From the NCBI RefSeq assembly GCF_963678635.1, contig NC_087062.1:62480386-62544385 (forward strand): a DNA stretch of 64,000 nt. The letters run 5' to 3'. This document shows positions 8,374 through 20,713 of this stretch, in pieces (positions within the stretch are counted from its first letter, which is position 1; every line of letters starts with the position of its first letter). Source of the stretch: Symsagittifera roscoffensis. Its lineage: Eukaryota > Xenacoelomorpha > Acoela > Convolutidae. The translations under genes and the position numbers were made by a program. Under the pieces are notes generated by a model. It had not been told where the DNA came from. It did not search any database and saw nothing but the letters and a program-made list of their open reading frames with translations.

Positions 8374-10127
8374 ACCGTTTTTTTCTTGAAATGAATTTTC
8401 AAACAGTAAATAAACGTTGTGGTTGTTTCAATGCGATTGAATTCAGCATTCTATTTCTTCTTAGCTAAGGTTTCCAGAATTGGGACTAATCCTACTCTTC
8501 GTCTCCGGTCGCTTCAATTTCCCCAACTGGAAATTTCATCGGCTTGACGAGGGTAGCCGCAAAGCCAATCGGATTTCATGTGTCTAATCCCAAAGAAATT
8601 ATCTTGTTTATTTTTCAGATATCAAGAAATGTAATTTTTCCACTACCCTGCCACTTGAATGTATGTGATTAACTAATATATCGAAACTTTTGATTGAGCG
8701 ACGGTTGTAAACGACGTCTTTTATCTTGCTTGGATACTTGTCTAATGATTACACTCTAGCGTTATTTTTTCCTTTTATTAAGTGATTCGGTCCTCTTAAA
8801 TATAAAAGATGTCCGGCTTCTTGTGTCCACGTCGGCCCTGAAAATTGAGCTCATTGTTCTGAAAGTTACCCCAGGCATTTCGTCTGACCCGTTGCTGCAA
8901 TAATCACTTCTAGCTTTTTTACCGTTTCTACTTGTTTATTTTTTTGTTCTTAGGTCTGTGTAATCAGATTCCTGGTCTGATACTATGAATTTCAATCTTT
9001 TTCTTCAGATTATTCTGCGTTTTTGTCATTGGATTTTGAGAACCTACAGCTTTTTGCAAAAGGCTCGTTCTCGTCAGCTGTTACATGTTGCTGTACATCT
9101 GTCTGTTTACTCTGGCGTAGTCTTGTTTCTGTGAAAAACTTTGTCGGTGTTAGCTGGCCTTTCCCCCGTCCTGTAGTTGCTCTGTTTTTCGATCAATTGT
9201 TTTTCAATTGAATGGACATGGTAGGCTCCTGCTTAATCTTGAATGGGTTTCCAGAGGTAGTGGATGAAGAGATCTGTTTTTCAAGGTGTTGGCTATTGCA
9301 TATCTTTTTTTTTACAGAAAAGCGGATTTAAGTGTTTCGTCTTTGTTTTCGTCTGGTCTAAAACAACTCTTTTGGGATCGCCACGAGCCTAATTTTGGCA
9401 AAGAAAATATCAATTATTGCCTCGTTTTCGACGTCTTCTATGTATCCGAGTTTAGCAGCCTGCCCTGATAGCCTCAGGTGAAACGCTTCATTCCTTTTTC
9501 TATTTGGTTAGCGACCTTTTTACTATATAGTTTTTATCACAATAGCCTCCATTCTACGATATAGTTTTTTGTCGCATTTAAATAGTCGTTTTTAATAGAA
9601 CGAATGCAAGGTCAGATCCAAACATCCCATGGTTACCGAGGTTTAGTCGATGGCTTAGACCAAAAAAACTGGTACTCCGACCAGATCTGTTCTTTCGTCC
9701 AAAAAATGGTTTACTGATGGCTGCTCCATTTGATATCCGTGAATGCTGTAAGCTAAACTCAATCTAAAATTATGAAAACAATGTAAAGTAATTATCGAGT
9801 TTTCTTAGTTGCATAATTTTAAAACACTTGGTTACATAACGATACGGATAAAATGAATCAGTGAATCGAAATCAACTGTAGTCCTTTAACAGCAGAAAAG
9901 CTCTGAGAACGCTCACAAACTTTCAAACTCAATTTTTGCACTAAAAGTTGACAGGTCATTAGTAAATTAATCTGAGTCGCTACATTTTAGGCTGAACTTT
10001 AAATTTATTGCTGTAGAGTTTAAATAAATCGCAGATAATAATTTTTATAGAGATATCGAGAAAACAAAGCCAAGATTAGGCTGATATGTTCTAACTCTGG
10101 GACGAAAATCAGAAAGCGAAAACTTAC
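8374..10127. other. No gene recognised
   Basis: AT-rich sequence with only short frames. It may hold further exons of the minus-strand gene at 10.1-11.8 kb (the donor at 10127-10126 needs a downstream acceptor here or beyond), but I could not identify one. Confidence 0.4.
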
Positions 10128-10615
10128 GTTTTGGAAAGGTGGAATTTTGCTGGCGTGTCCAGACACTGAGAAGCTGGAACTCAAACTGTTCAGACCACGG
10201 AGGGCCAGTCCTTCTAGGAAGCCCACACTGCTCATTCTGTCATCAGTGGTCGTCCTTTCGGGCTCATCGGACTCATTGTTAGCAATGCTTCTCTTCGCTG
10301 ATCCCGAGTCATTATCGGTTGCTCCTGGACCACCTCCGCCCGAAGACTGGGATCCAAAGTATCCGGCCTCTTCGTCCTCGTATCTCAGATTGGATCCCGG
10401 GTGGTGATGTGATTTGTGTTGCGCTTTTCTTCGACTTCCTGGCGCACTCGTGGGAGATTGGGTTTGTTGGCCTCCTCCATTTGCCCAGGGGGGATTGGGC
10501 TTTGATTGTGGTCCAGTAGAGACACTAACGGAGTGGTCATTGTGGTTCGCCAGACTTACTCCCGAGTTCTTCTTAGAAGAGGAGCTTCCGCCAGCACTGC
10601 TTATTGGCGAAGAGC
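10128..10615 (-). CDS. Second exon of the ZAD-like serine-rich protein
   Basis: 488 bases with one open frame, bounded by TTGTTCAG upstream and CAAAAC|GTAAGT downstream (phase 0). The product is low-complexity: Ser/Gly/Asn/Gln-rich, with a basic segment SRRKAQHKSHHH, an acidic YEDEEAGYFG, a Gly run, an ESDEPERTTTDD stretch and a hydrophobic patch GFLEGLALRGL near the end. Intrinsic disorder is likely. Together with the first exon it gives about 433 residues and the gene continues downstream. Splice sites and phase are seen; function is unknown. Confidence 0.65.
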
Positions 10616-10983
10616 CTGAACAAGTTATGACACCTAGGACTCTTTGTTGGGAATCTTCAAACTTTGGGACCCTTCAAATTTCAGAATTCTGATTAAATTA
10701 ATAATATTTTGATTAATTTTTAAGAAAAGGTTTGCACAAAACACTGTAAAAAGGTTTTAAAAATATAGTAAAAATCATCAGATTAGTCATATTCATCACC
10801 ATTTTCTCGACGCTGAAAAGATTATTTAATTTTTTGTCACTGCTCAAACTGCATCTAAAATGGCTTCAAAATGCTATGGAAATTTTGCGACGTGTTTTAG
10901 TAGTATTTGGTTTTGCATTGAAAAAAACACAAATCCAAAGTTCCGCCCAGTGGTCGGAATAAGCAAATTAGTCGGTAACATAC
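10616..10983 (-). other. Intron of the ZAD-like gene
   Basis: 368 bases. The donor is GTATGT at 10983-10978 and the acceptor is TTGTTCAG ending at 10616. The upstream exon ends in phase 1 and the next starts with two bases that complete a Gly codon, so the phases agree. A stronger-looking CTTTTTACAG acceptor near 10755 would put the next exon in a frame that meets a stop, so I rejected it. Confidence 0.65.
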
Positions 10984-11794
10984 CGGTGTTATTGTCGCTA
11001 TCAAGGGTGTTTGAGGACCTGTTAGTTGTGAGTGCTCTGTGTTGTCTGCTGAGGAGAGATGATGGGGGCAACTGATCGTCGTCCACTTGAAGGGAACCTA
11101 TCAAGTTAGTCTCGGGCGCATTGGTGAGACACTTTCTAAACTGCTCCTGCTGCTCTAGATCTATCAGGAGTCGTGTGTGTCGCGAGAGGTCAAACAGTTG
11201 CTCCAGCTCCGATTTGGCCTCTTCAAACATGAGGTCACAGAACTGTTTGAACGACTGAAGAGTCTCTAGCTCAGTGATTTTGCGGTAGCACTTTGAACAC
11301 ACTCCTTTGTGATAGGAAACATCCTTGGAGAAGTTGGGAAAAGATTCTCGCACCAAGTCTTTGTTCACAGGTAGAGTGCTGTCTGCCGCATGGTCCAAAC
11401 AGACGAAGCAAAGTGAACGACTGTTGGCTGAAGAAGGGAAATTAGACGAAAAGCCACCGCCAGTTCCTGTGCCAGCTGCTGTTGAATAGCTGAGCGACGC
11501 GAGGGAACTGTTCAAATTGATGGTAGACGTCACTTCGTCATTTGAAGATCCGATGCTCTGACTAGCCGGCGAGAGCGTCGGTGAGTTACTTCGCTTGGCG
11601 CCTCGAGAGTTGCTGCTGCTGTGCACCGAATGCTCGTAGTGTTTGTGTCTTACAGCTTTGCGAGAGTGATTCGAATAGTCGGTAAGGGCCAATGGGCTTC
11701 CGGTTTGAGACAATGTCGGATTCGAAACCTCAACAGTCACGACTTCGGACTCCTGTGAGAGACTAGCTGCGGCATCCTTCTTACAGTCCCGCAT
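10984..11794 (-). CDS. Exon of a serine-rich protein with a ZAD-like zinc-binding motif
   Basis: The chosen start is the ATG at 11794-11792 (A at -3); the frame is closed by TAG codons near 11858. The exon ends at 10984 before GTATGT, in phase 1. The protein (270 codons here) begins with about 125 residues of low-complexity Ser/Thr/Asn sequence including RSNSPTLSPASQS. It then has C-x2-C (residues 129 and 132), 33 residues, and C-x2-C (166 and 169), followed by a Glu/Leu-rich helical stretch. Paired CxxC with a helical tail resembles the ZAD zinc-finger-associated domain or another treble-clef-like fold. No C2H2 array is visible. Higher GC and balanced codon use set it apart from its surroundings. 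A nuclear regulatory role is a guess from composition. Confidence 0.75.
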
Positions 11795-12945
11795 ATTTGT
11801 TCCAAATGATGTAATAATCGTTTTCAGCTCATTTTGCGACAAGGAGGTTTTCTACTATCTGAATAGAATTCTAAAACAAATCGATACTTGCTCAAAGTAA
11901 ATCGCATGCCTATTTACAATTTTCAATTGGGGTGGCTTTAAGACTGTTTGTCAGGCAATTAGTGTTCAAGCAATCAAAATGTTTCCCTAGATTTGAGCGT
12001 TGATGATCCAAAAAATGTTAAAATAGCTTGGGCGATGTAAATGAGGCGCCCCCGCCTTTTAACCATATTCTGCATCTAAATTCATGTTTCACTTAACAAT
12101 CGGATATTTGATTTGAATTTAGTTTCCAAATTCGTAGAAATTAGACAATAAATCAATCATGTGGTGGCAAAATTTCTAGAATTAAATATTTTTTAAAATT
12201 TTTTCTATAAAAAATATTTTAGATCTGCAAAAACTTTGGTTCATTTGATTTGGAGAAGATTTTGAATATACAACTCTTACAAAATTACAAATAATGGCCT
12301 CAGAAAAAGGTTCATTTTAAAAACTGAAAGCCAAAATTGCTGCTGAAGGGTGGAAAGGTTAAAACATAACCAGCATAAATAATAGATCTGAACTCAAATG
12401 GCTGAGAATTATAGAATCCAAATAAGAAGGAGAATGTATTTCTTCAGACAATTAAATGCAAAAATACAGAAAATGAAGAAACACATTTTTAATAGTCATC
12501 ATTGAATTTATCTGACATTTTGTATAACATATCTGAAGAGGATAGACCAAGGGCATAATAATTGCCCGCTTGACGTCTACCCGGGTAGTAGTAAGACACG
12601 AAAAGTATAATAACTATAAATAAAAAGTATTGAAATCATAAAAATGAAAATTTTTCAATTTGTTTTTTTTTCAACTCCTTTCGAAAACATTTTTTTTTCG
12701 AGAATTTATTGAGAGGATAGAAGTTTATATCAGCGAATCGGAATTCAGAAATCACTATTCATATCCAACTGAGAAAACTTTAATCATCGGAGTGTTCTGC
12801 ATTTGGAGCTTCTGTCTGAAATAATAGGTGGCACCCCGAATTACGGATGACAAGTTTTTGAAAATGAAAATTAGCCATTCAGAACCTCACTTAAAAAAAT
12901 ACTGGAGATTAAAGTCAATGTTAGCCAATTGCACTAAAAGCAGAC
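11795..12945. other. Upstream of the ZAD-like gene; no coding sequence seen
   Basis: It may hold the promoter and 5' UTR exons of the minus-strand gene. An acceptor-like TTCAG lies near 11861. A palindrome CTACCCGGGTAG is at about 12577-12588. No other feature is supported. Confidence 0.4.
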
Positions 12946-13338
12946 AAGACTGCTCGGATATCAGGACAAAGCCCTGAGTGTTCCGACGGTCCCTTAATTC
13001 ATATCGAATCGTTTTTGGGAAAAGAAAATATTGAAAACCTGTAAACTTTGAACAATATAAAAATGTTAAATGTTGAGTCGTATAAAATCAATACGACCGA
13101 TCCGATTAACTAGCCTCCATTTAGTCCATAACATGGCCAATTTGGTAATTTTCAAACCCCCAGAACTTCAAAAAAAATAGTCGACGGTAAAATATCTTTT
13201 TACATTTGAACTCAGGAAGCCAAAATCTGCAATGGGGCATAAAAAGTTTTGTTGAAAATTATTATATCGATCGGTGAAAATTGACTGAATAAAAAAGCAT
13301 AAATATTCCGGTTTCTTCGAAAGTCAAAACAATAACAC
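12946..13338 (+). repeat. Diverged relative of the R1 dispersed repeat
   Basis: It starts with CAAGACTGCTCGGATATCAG and a short hairpin like R1 (ATCAGGAC...GCCCTGAG), and contains an R1-like block around a TGGCCAATTTGG stretch. It ends with the R1-like CATAAATATTCCG and a GAAAGTC...ACAATA tail. The middle differs from R1. A close relative lies at 29.46-30.06 kb, so this is a second subfamily. Confidence 0.6.
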
Positions 13339-13757
13339 TATTGGAATGATGCGTTTTAAGCGCTGGCCGTTCTGGGGACGCAAATTGTTCATGAAAACGA
13401 CAAGCGTTGATCAGAGCTAAGTGGCGACGCGCGCAAAGAGCGCCCAGCTCCAGGTTACTAGTAGATAGTTACATTTCGCTTCCTCTTAACTGTGCTTTCA
13501 GTTTTTGGCACAAACAATTCAGCGAATGTATGAGTACGTAACAATTTCGGACGAATCTGGTTCGAATTTCTTATAACAATCGTTCGGCCTTCCCGGGTTG
13601 AGCTCACATTGAAAATTAGCGATAAAAAAGTGAAAAGAATCAGCGATCGCCATCGATGAATTATCGATGTTCATTGCCACAATAGCAAATTTTATCGATA
13701 AACATCGCTAATTTGGCTTATTTTTAGTGATGAAACAGCGATAAAAAACCTATCAAA

Positions 13758-13847
13758 ATGAGAAAAATAGTGCTCTAACAGGGGTTCCATCCCCTAACCT
13801 TGATGAGAAAAATAGTGCTCTAACAGGGGTTCCATCCCCTAACCTTG
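13758..13847. repeat. Perfect tandem duplication of 45 bp
   Basis: Bases 13758-13802 and 13803-13847 are identical. Each unit contains the dyad AGGGG-ttccat-CCCCT. Complete identity in otherwise decayed DNA indicates a recent duplication or an assembly artefact. Confidence 0.97.
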
Positions 13848-14388
13848 TATCCTACCTCTTTGCTATCAATCCTTAAATAAATTAAAGGTAAAGATCTTAT
13901 GAGCTATAACTCTAATTTGAAAGCTACTAGAATGAGTTAAAATTTCTTAAGTTTTAGCGATGATTTTCTACGGAATCATTAGTGAAACAGCTCTGAAAAA
14001 TCGCAGGTTTATCTATGCAACAAACTCTGAATTATACATGAATCAGCGGTGGAAAATAGCGATCACTAGGATACTACAGAAAAAGCAATAATTAACGGTG
14101 GGACTTCAACCTGGGTTTCTATCCTTCCAATAGCCACCACTGGAATAGCTCTAGCACGTATCAGGTTGAACTCGCATTTACATGAATCTTTTCGAGCTTT
14201 TTTAAATTGAACTGATGGTATGTCGTAAATCCCGTTTTTTTAGAATGCAGTGTGTGATTGAAGGCTTGTTTTATAAACAAGTGGATGTAGCAAGATTTGA
14301 AAAACCGAGGTTTTTTAAACCGTTCCAACCCTGATGAAAAACGACGAATAAGTGGATTTTTTTTTTCAAAATTGAATCAATAATATTA
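13848..14388. other. No feature recognised
   Basis: AT-rich sequence between the 45-bp duplication and the first full R1 copy. No frame, RNA gene or repeat that I can support. Confidence 0.4.
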
Positions 14389-14869
14389 ACAAGACTGCTC
14401 GTATTAGTAGCATAAAAAAATTAAATGTAATGAAATAAAAAGAAAAATTTTTTTTCTAAAATTTGAAATTTTTTTATGAAATCATCCCCCCACACGCCAT
14501 ATAAAGTACAAAGGAATAGATTTCGCTCTTTGAAACATATCAATTATGGTAAATAAGCTTCTTTCAACCAATTTGGAACAATTTTTAAGACGGATTAAAT
14601 CTCCGCTTACGCGTTAATAGCGTGATATATATCGCGCGTTAATTGTCCCAAGTTGGCCAAAATGCCAATTTTCAACCCCCATAACTTTACAAAAATGATC
14701 ACAGGTAAAATATCTCTTGAAATTCAATATTAGGACAACAATACCTTTTGAATGATATAAAAAAACTCCGTCAAAAATGGCTAGTTAAAAAGCCGAAATT
14801 TGTCTGAAGAAAAAATAACCCACCCCGAGCACAAATATTCCGTTACTTTCGTATCGAAAGTCGGAACAA
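14389..14869 (+). repeat. R1 dispersed repeat, copy 1
   Basis: It starts ACAAGACTGCTCGTAT and ends with a CTTTCGTATCGAAAG hairpin followed by TCGGAACAAT. It contains the family's central block: a CCAATTTGGAACAATT arm, CTCCGCTTACGCGTTAATAG, a GATATATATCGCGCGTTAA dyad and an AATTGTCCCAAGTTGG arm. No ORF is conserved among copies. Confidence 0.8.
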
Positions 14870-16045
14870 TAAATGCTGGCTATTAATATTCAAAATGATT
14901 TCATCTGAGTTACCTTCAAACTCCCTGCTTTTGCTATTTTCTTCCCGTAAATTTTGCAAAAACGAGCTTGAGATCGTTCATAAATTTTGCTGAATTTGTT
15001 CTTTTAGCAATTTTTTACTGTGTTTACGGCTCTAGATCCAAGCACCATTTTTCTTAGAAAAATTCTTCCAATATAGTAAAAAAAAATGTTCATTTTTTCC
15101 GCATTTAGGTGGGTATAACAAAAAGACCAATTTAAAACCGACCTAAAAATTTCGGAGTTTTTGTAAACTTTTTTAAGGTCATCTACGTTGATTTTCGGAA
15201 TCCTCCCAAAAAATTATTAAGATCTTGGATGCTACAGATTGTTTTCGCTCTTCTTTAGGTGCAATCCCTCTTCACATTTAGAATATACTAGAAGCAAAAA
15301 CCACAAATGAAACCTTTTGATGTTGATCAGCCAAATACAGATAGTCGATCTGTCGTTATGAAGTACCAAAGGGAGGAATTTTTGGGCGGCAAGGGTGTCT
15401 ATTTCCAACGCATTATTCCCATCCCCATTATCAAAACCTATAACTGTTTGGGAAAAGTTCACCTACACCAAGCCATTGTCTTTGTCTTTTTCCAATTCTT
15501 GATTGGAATAATTCAGAACTAAAAATTTACGAGCTTTGTTGAAAAACACAAAACAAAAATTTAAAATTTTTCAAGCGAAAAACTACATGTCATTGAATTT
15601 TTCATAATCGTTTTTCACAAAAAAAAGAGGAATGGCCAGTTGAACAGTAGCACAGAGTGTTTCGACCATTTTCTTCAAAACAAATTTCGACCATTTTCTA
15701 TAAAACAAATAAAATGTGTTTTCTTTTTTTTAATAGTCCTTTTTATGCGTGGTAGTTTCGACACTCAAATAGACAAATTGGGCAACAATTTATGTATAAA
15801 GTTGATAAAAAAAAATCATACTTTTTTCTGAATTGTCTTGAAAAAACTTTTTAAAATTTTTGATTGTTTTTCCCCGAGAAGCTATAAAATTTTTTATAAA
15901 AGACCAATTTTTCTCGACACTGGGACAACTTTTTAAAATGTTTAAAAGACGTTCGAATTAAGACTGAAATTTTTTTTGTATAACATGTCACTCAATCCAT
16001 TCCATTTTTCTCTTGTTGTGTCTAAATTTGAGAGGAAAACAAAAA
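14870..16045. other. No feature recognised
   Basis: AT-rich, with only short chance frames on both strands (for example around 15.3-15.5 kb). No coding signature. Confidence 0.4.
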
Positions 16046-17097
16046 ACAAGACTGCTCGTATCAAGCCGAGGCCCTGAATGTTCTGACTGCCTTTTGAGGT
16101 TTATGGAGCAGTAATTACACGAAGAAATAAATGTAAAAAATATAAAATAACACGAAAAATTAAGAATAAAAAAAAGATAAAATAAATTTTTTTAAATTTA
16201 GAATTTTTGCAAAAATCATATCCCCACACGCCATATAAAGAACAAAGTGATAGATTTTGCTCCTAGCAACAAATCAATACTGGCAAATAAGCTTCTTTCA
16301 ACCAATTTGGAACGATTTCTAAGACGGATTAAATCTCCGCTTACGCGTTAATAGAGCGAAATATCCCGGGTTGACGTCCATAAAAGAAAAATGCTTATCA
16401 TACAATTTCATACAGGGCGGCTATGGAAAAATTGCTTATCATACAATTTTCAAAATTAAAAAACTGTATTAAACGTTTTCAGAGAAATACTTCTGTTCTA
16501 CTTTCATCTTTTGAATCTTTCTGCTCAATAAAAACATGATTTTTATTTTAGTCAAAAAAACGCTTATCCTAATATTTTCATATATGAAAATTGTATGATA
16601 AGCATTTTATTATAGAAAAAAATCATCAAAATTAATTTAACGATGTTGTTGGATGAATTTACATGAAATTAAAAAAAAATTTGAAAGAATGCAATTTGAC
16701 TCTCGAAAATATGATTTTAACTTTGGTCGAAAAAATGCTTATAATATAATTTTCATATATGAAAATTGTATGATATGCATTTTTTCATAAGCAAAATTAC
16801 AAAGTTGAGGTAAAAAAGCTTTTAATCCTTTTTTTGGTTACAAACTTGCTTTTGTGCTTAAATATAAATTTTTGTGAAAAAAAAATTTGCATGCAAAATT
16901 AGACTTTTTGTGTTTATAAAATTATACTTTTTATTATATTTTATTATATATTTTTTTCATATTTAAGCTCAGGGCAATACTACCTTTCGAATGATATGAA
17001 AAAAACCCGTCAAAAATGGCTAGTTAAAAAGTCTAAATTTGTCTGAAGAAAAAAAACCCGATTTATAGCCACCCCGAGCACAAATATTCGGAACAAT
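16046..17097 (+). repeat. R1 dispersed repeat, copy 2, interrupted
   Basis: R1 sequence from ACAAGACTGCTCGTATCA to about 16372, then about 590 bases of unrelated sequence with repeated palindromes, then R1 again from the AAGCTCAGG block at about 16966 to CGGAACAATAA. The terminal CTTTCG hairpin has been deleted. The interruption lies inside the central GC-containing palindrome. Confidence 0.75.
16391..16780. repeat. Four copies of a palindrome half-site within R1 copy 2
   Basis: The 21-base half-site beginning GCTTATCATACAATTTTC occurs singly at about 16391-16412 and 16432-16450. It occurs as near-perfect two-arm palindromes at 16562-16603 and 16735-16780. Confidence 0.85.
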
Positions 17098-19026
17098 AAA
17101 AAACTCAAAACGACTGAAAAAATGTTCGTCCCTATTTTCTAATTAAAACTTATACGTTGCAGAGTAAAATAGCAACAGGGAATTTTGCTACTTAACTATT
17201 CATCTTTGTAATAAATTATTTTTTTTTGGCTAGGAGCGGATTGAGCAAAAGTGATATGTATTAAGGTTTTGATGTAAGTGAATTCAGCCAATTTAAGTTA
17301 ATTCCGCAAAATGTAATTTATTGTGTAATGAATATATATTTGCTCGACGATTCTACAACTTGTGTTGCGGATTTAGCTAATTATTTGCCTGTTTCGGACC
17401 AATTTTGAGAAATACATTGTTTTAGCTATTTGCTCGTAGAATCCAAAACAACACAGAGAATAAAAACTGGCAATGTTGCGGTTTCCGCAACAAGTCAGTT
17501 TTCGGCCTACTGCGGAATCCGCTTACAATTCACAAAATACACAGTTTGACCTCGTAATGTTTCAATTGCCATTCGAATGGTACTGTTTAGCATACGTTTG
17601 AATTTTGAAATCTATTTTAAATGCTTAGTTACACTAAATGTTTTTCATTTCATATTTGGAATTCGGATTTTTGCAAAAATTTGAACCATTTAAACCAAAA
17701 AAAAATTGTAATAACTGATGTGCATGATTTATAGCCACTGCCAGTTGTCATTTAATTTTCTTATGAAAATGAGAACTTCTAAGCGATCTGCTTCCTCACT
17801 ATATTCAAGATAAATGTGAAGCTGTGATTTTTTGTTCAAGAGTGCTAAGCCAGAGCTATCTTAGGTGGCATGAATCCGTCAGGAAAACTTATAAATTCTA
17901 AGACCACCTGACGTTAGTCTCAAAATTATTGTAAGCAATAAAAATTTAGAAGTAAAAAGTCTCAGTTTTCGCTCTTTCGAATAAAATATAGGGCGAATAG
18001 CTCAACGGAATTGATTGAATTTTTACCCCTCTCTTAAACTATACATGAAACAGTTAATAGTTCGCTCAATTTGGTGTAAAAAGATTTCAATCGAAAATAT
18101 TGATAAAAAAAAGCCCGCACAGTTTTAAAATAGTTCGTCTATAAGTTCACGTTTCTCCATAACACTTGTAACTTTACTTCCAAAACGGGCGCGATTATTT
18201 TTTCAGACTATTTATCTAAAAACGCGCGATAAAGCTCAAAACTTTTGTAGGACAAAAAAGAACTATATATAAAATACAAATTAAAAACAAATTTCTTCAG
18301 AAATATGCTTCTTGGAAAATAGCTTCTTATAAAAATGGGCCCAAAGAGTATTTTTTAAGATAGCTTGACTTACTAAAGTGTATAAAACAGAATATAAAAC
18401 AAAATGGGAAATATTGTTTTTTTTTGCTTACCGGATGCAAAAAAAACTCGCCATGTAAAAAATTCAGCAAGTGTTGAAATAATGATTAACTTGTTTTGTT
18501 TATCAGCAATATGTTAATAGAAGATGTGATGTGCGTTTGTTGCGTATCTTTTGCATTTATGATGTTTTAGGCTGTTTTTTGAAGCAACCATCAATATGTA
18601 ACTCAAATAAATGTGTGTGTATTAGTAGTGGTTTTGTTTAAATGCTATTTAAAGGAAGTTCAAATAAGTGATTGATATTTGATGGATAAAACAATATGAA
18701 ACTCGCAGCAAAAAATTGAAAAATCTATCTAATTTGGCCAGCATTTGCGAGGTTTCTTTCTTCATTAATGGTCCAGTGTTCAACAAAAAATGGCCTTAAG
18801 ATAAAAAAAGATATCCTGAAAACTTCTAAGGTTTGCATTGCATTGGTTCGAATTTCTTCAATTAATTGCAAAAAACCAGTTGCCGTGAATTAAACTCAAA
18901 ATTTTCCGAACAGAGGATGTTCCAAAAAACATTATTTATTAAGAAAAACAAATTTGGTAGAAGTATTTTTCTGGCGATTCTGCCAATTTACAAGAGTTTT
19001 AGAAAGAGCTCTTAATCATATAGTAA
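17098..19026. other. No feature recognised
   Basis: AT-rich sequence between two R1 copies. No frame, RNA gene or repeat I can support. Confidence 0.4.
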
Positions 19027-19545
19027 AACAAGACTGCTCGTATCAGGGCGAAGCCCTGAATGTTTTGACTGCCTTTTAAGGTCTAGAGAGCAGTAATAAC
19101 ATGAAAAAATTAAGTTGAATAAAATCAACCGAGTTTTTTTTTATTTGAGATTTTTTGTGAAAATCATCCCGCCACACGTCATATAAAATACAAAGTAAAA
19201 GATTTTGCTCTTAGTAAAAAACAATTTTGGCAAATAAGCTTTCTTCTACCAATTTGGAACAATTTCCAGGGCGGATTAGATCTACGCTTACGCGTTAAAG
19301 CGCGAAATATATCGCGCGTTAATTGTCCCAAATTGGCCGAAATGGCAATCTTTAGACCCCCATAACTTTTCAAAAAAATCACAGGTGATGTATCTTTTCA
19401 AATTTAAGCTCAGGACCACAATACCTTTCGAATGATATTTAAAAAACTCCGTCAAAAATGGCTAGTTAAAACGTCGAAATTTGTCTGAAGAAAAAAAACC
19501 ACGTGCACAAATATTATGTTACTTTCGTTACAAAAGTCGAAACAA
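19027..19545 (+). repeat. R1 dispersed repeat, copy 3
   Basis: One of the clearest copies. The 5' end has outer arms ACTGCTC (19032-19038) and GAGCAGT (about 19087-19093). These enclose TCAGGGC-gaa-GCCCTGA and CCTTTTAAGG. The central palindrome (GCGCGAAATATATCGCGCG) lies near 19299-19319. The end is ACTTTCGTTACAAAAGTCGA. Confidence 0.85.
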
Positions 19546-20713
19546 AAGTATCGACAAAAAACGGTGGAAAGCTGACGCTTTTAATTTTCTTATCCGATCA
19601 ACTTCCCCGCTGAAAATCTGTCTAAAAACAGAAACATTCCAGCCAGTTTTTCTTGAAAATGAGACTTTTCTTCTAGAACTTTTGCATTAAGCATCTTTAA
19701 ACTCATTTTTTTCGCAAAATAATGCTTACTTCTCTTGCGTGAACAGCTATTTAGCTGTCCAATCATAGGAATTTAGCATTTATTTTAGAAAAACTAGATT
19801 TATTTGTTCCGAACACTTCAAAGATCAAAAAGTGAAAATAATGATACTTCATGCACATATCTGATTATAAGTATCTTAGTGTCAAAAAAGCTGACCTGAA
19901 TGTTTGGCTTGAAGAGAAAGGATGAAATGATCAGTTTTGAAAACCATGATCAGTTCTAAACCTTTTCTGAGTCAGTACGAAAACTCTAGTACCGATTATC
20001 TCTGAGTCATAGTTGAAATGCAAAAAAGCTCTTAACGGGAATGAGGCCCATAGTCTACAGACTTTTAGCCACTTAGAAAACTTTTCAACCGTCGTATCCC
20101 TAAAATCTTACTCATTCAGTGGTATAAAAGGCAGTAGTATAAAATATAGTTCCATCATTCAGAATTGCACGTGCTCTATTTGGCTTTCATGATTGTTGTG
20201 GTTATAATTTGTTGAGCGTTAGATAATGATCAATTTTTGGTTGTGCTAGAAGAAGGTCTGCAACAACTTGAGTTTCAGGCTATAGTTGAAATCGCAGTCG
20301 GGTGATCAGGAAAAGAAGTAGACATACACGTCCTCCGACCTAGTTTCGACTCATTGATGAGACTGATGATACAGAAGAGCTCGATGATAGTGACTCTCAA
20401 CAAAAGCAGACTGGTTTGAAACAACCAATGCAAAATTTGACAACAACAGAATCTTCAGTACATTGCCGGCAACAAAAGAAACTTTCCACTGAGCTTCTTG
20501 ATATCGAGCATCATAATGTAAGCAGTAGTTCAACTCGAAGTATGGGAAATTTGTCTTCGTTAAGTGCTTTAGAGATGTCATTTTATCGTAAATTACCAAA
20601 CTACACACCCTTGACCTCACATGCTGATTGTATGTGGCAAGAACACAACCTTGTGAAAAGTGCGAAGTCATCGATGAACTGTATGAGAAAGTGCTGATTG
20701 GAAACCAAATTAT
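19546..20713. other. No certain feature; possible 5' part of retroelement copy B from about 20.4 kb
   Basis: A 93-codon plus-strand frame at 20416-20697 is Ser-rich and lies just upstream of copy B. It could be its N-terminal region, but I see no conserved block in it. Confidence 0.3.

Noticed and set aside
10147-10692. Plus-strand frames opposite the second exon
   Set aside because: They are shadows of the minus-strand exon, which has consistent splice sites and phase.
10616-10760. Acceptor CTTTTTACAG near 10755 for the second exon
   Set aside because: Joined to the first exon it reads into a stop before the Ser-rich open region. The TTGTTCAG acceptor at 10616 keeps the frame.
14389-14869. 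R1 as a Helitron or SINE
   Set aside because: There is no TC start with CTRR end, no poly(A) or simple tail, and no tRNA- or 5S-like head visible. The class is left open.
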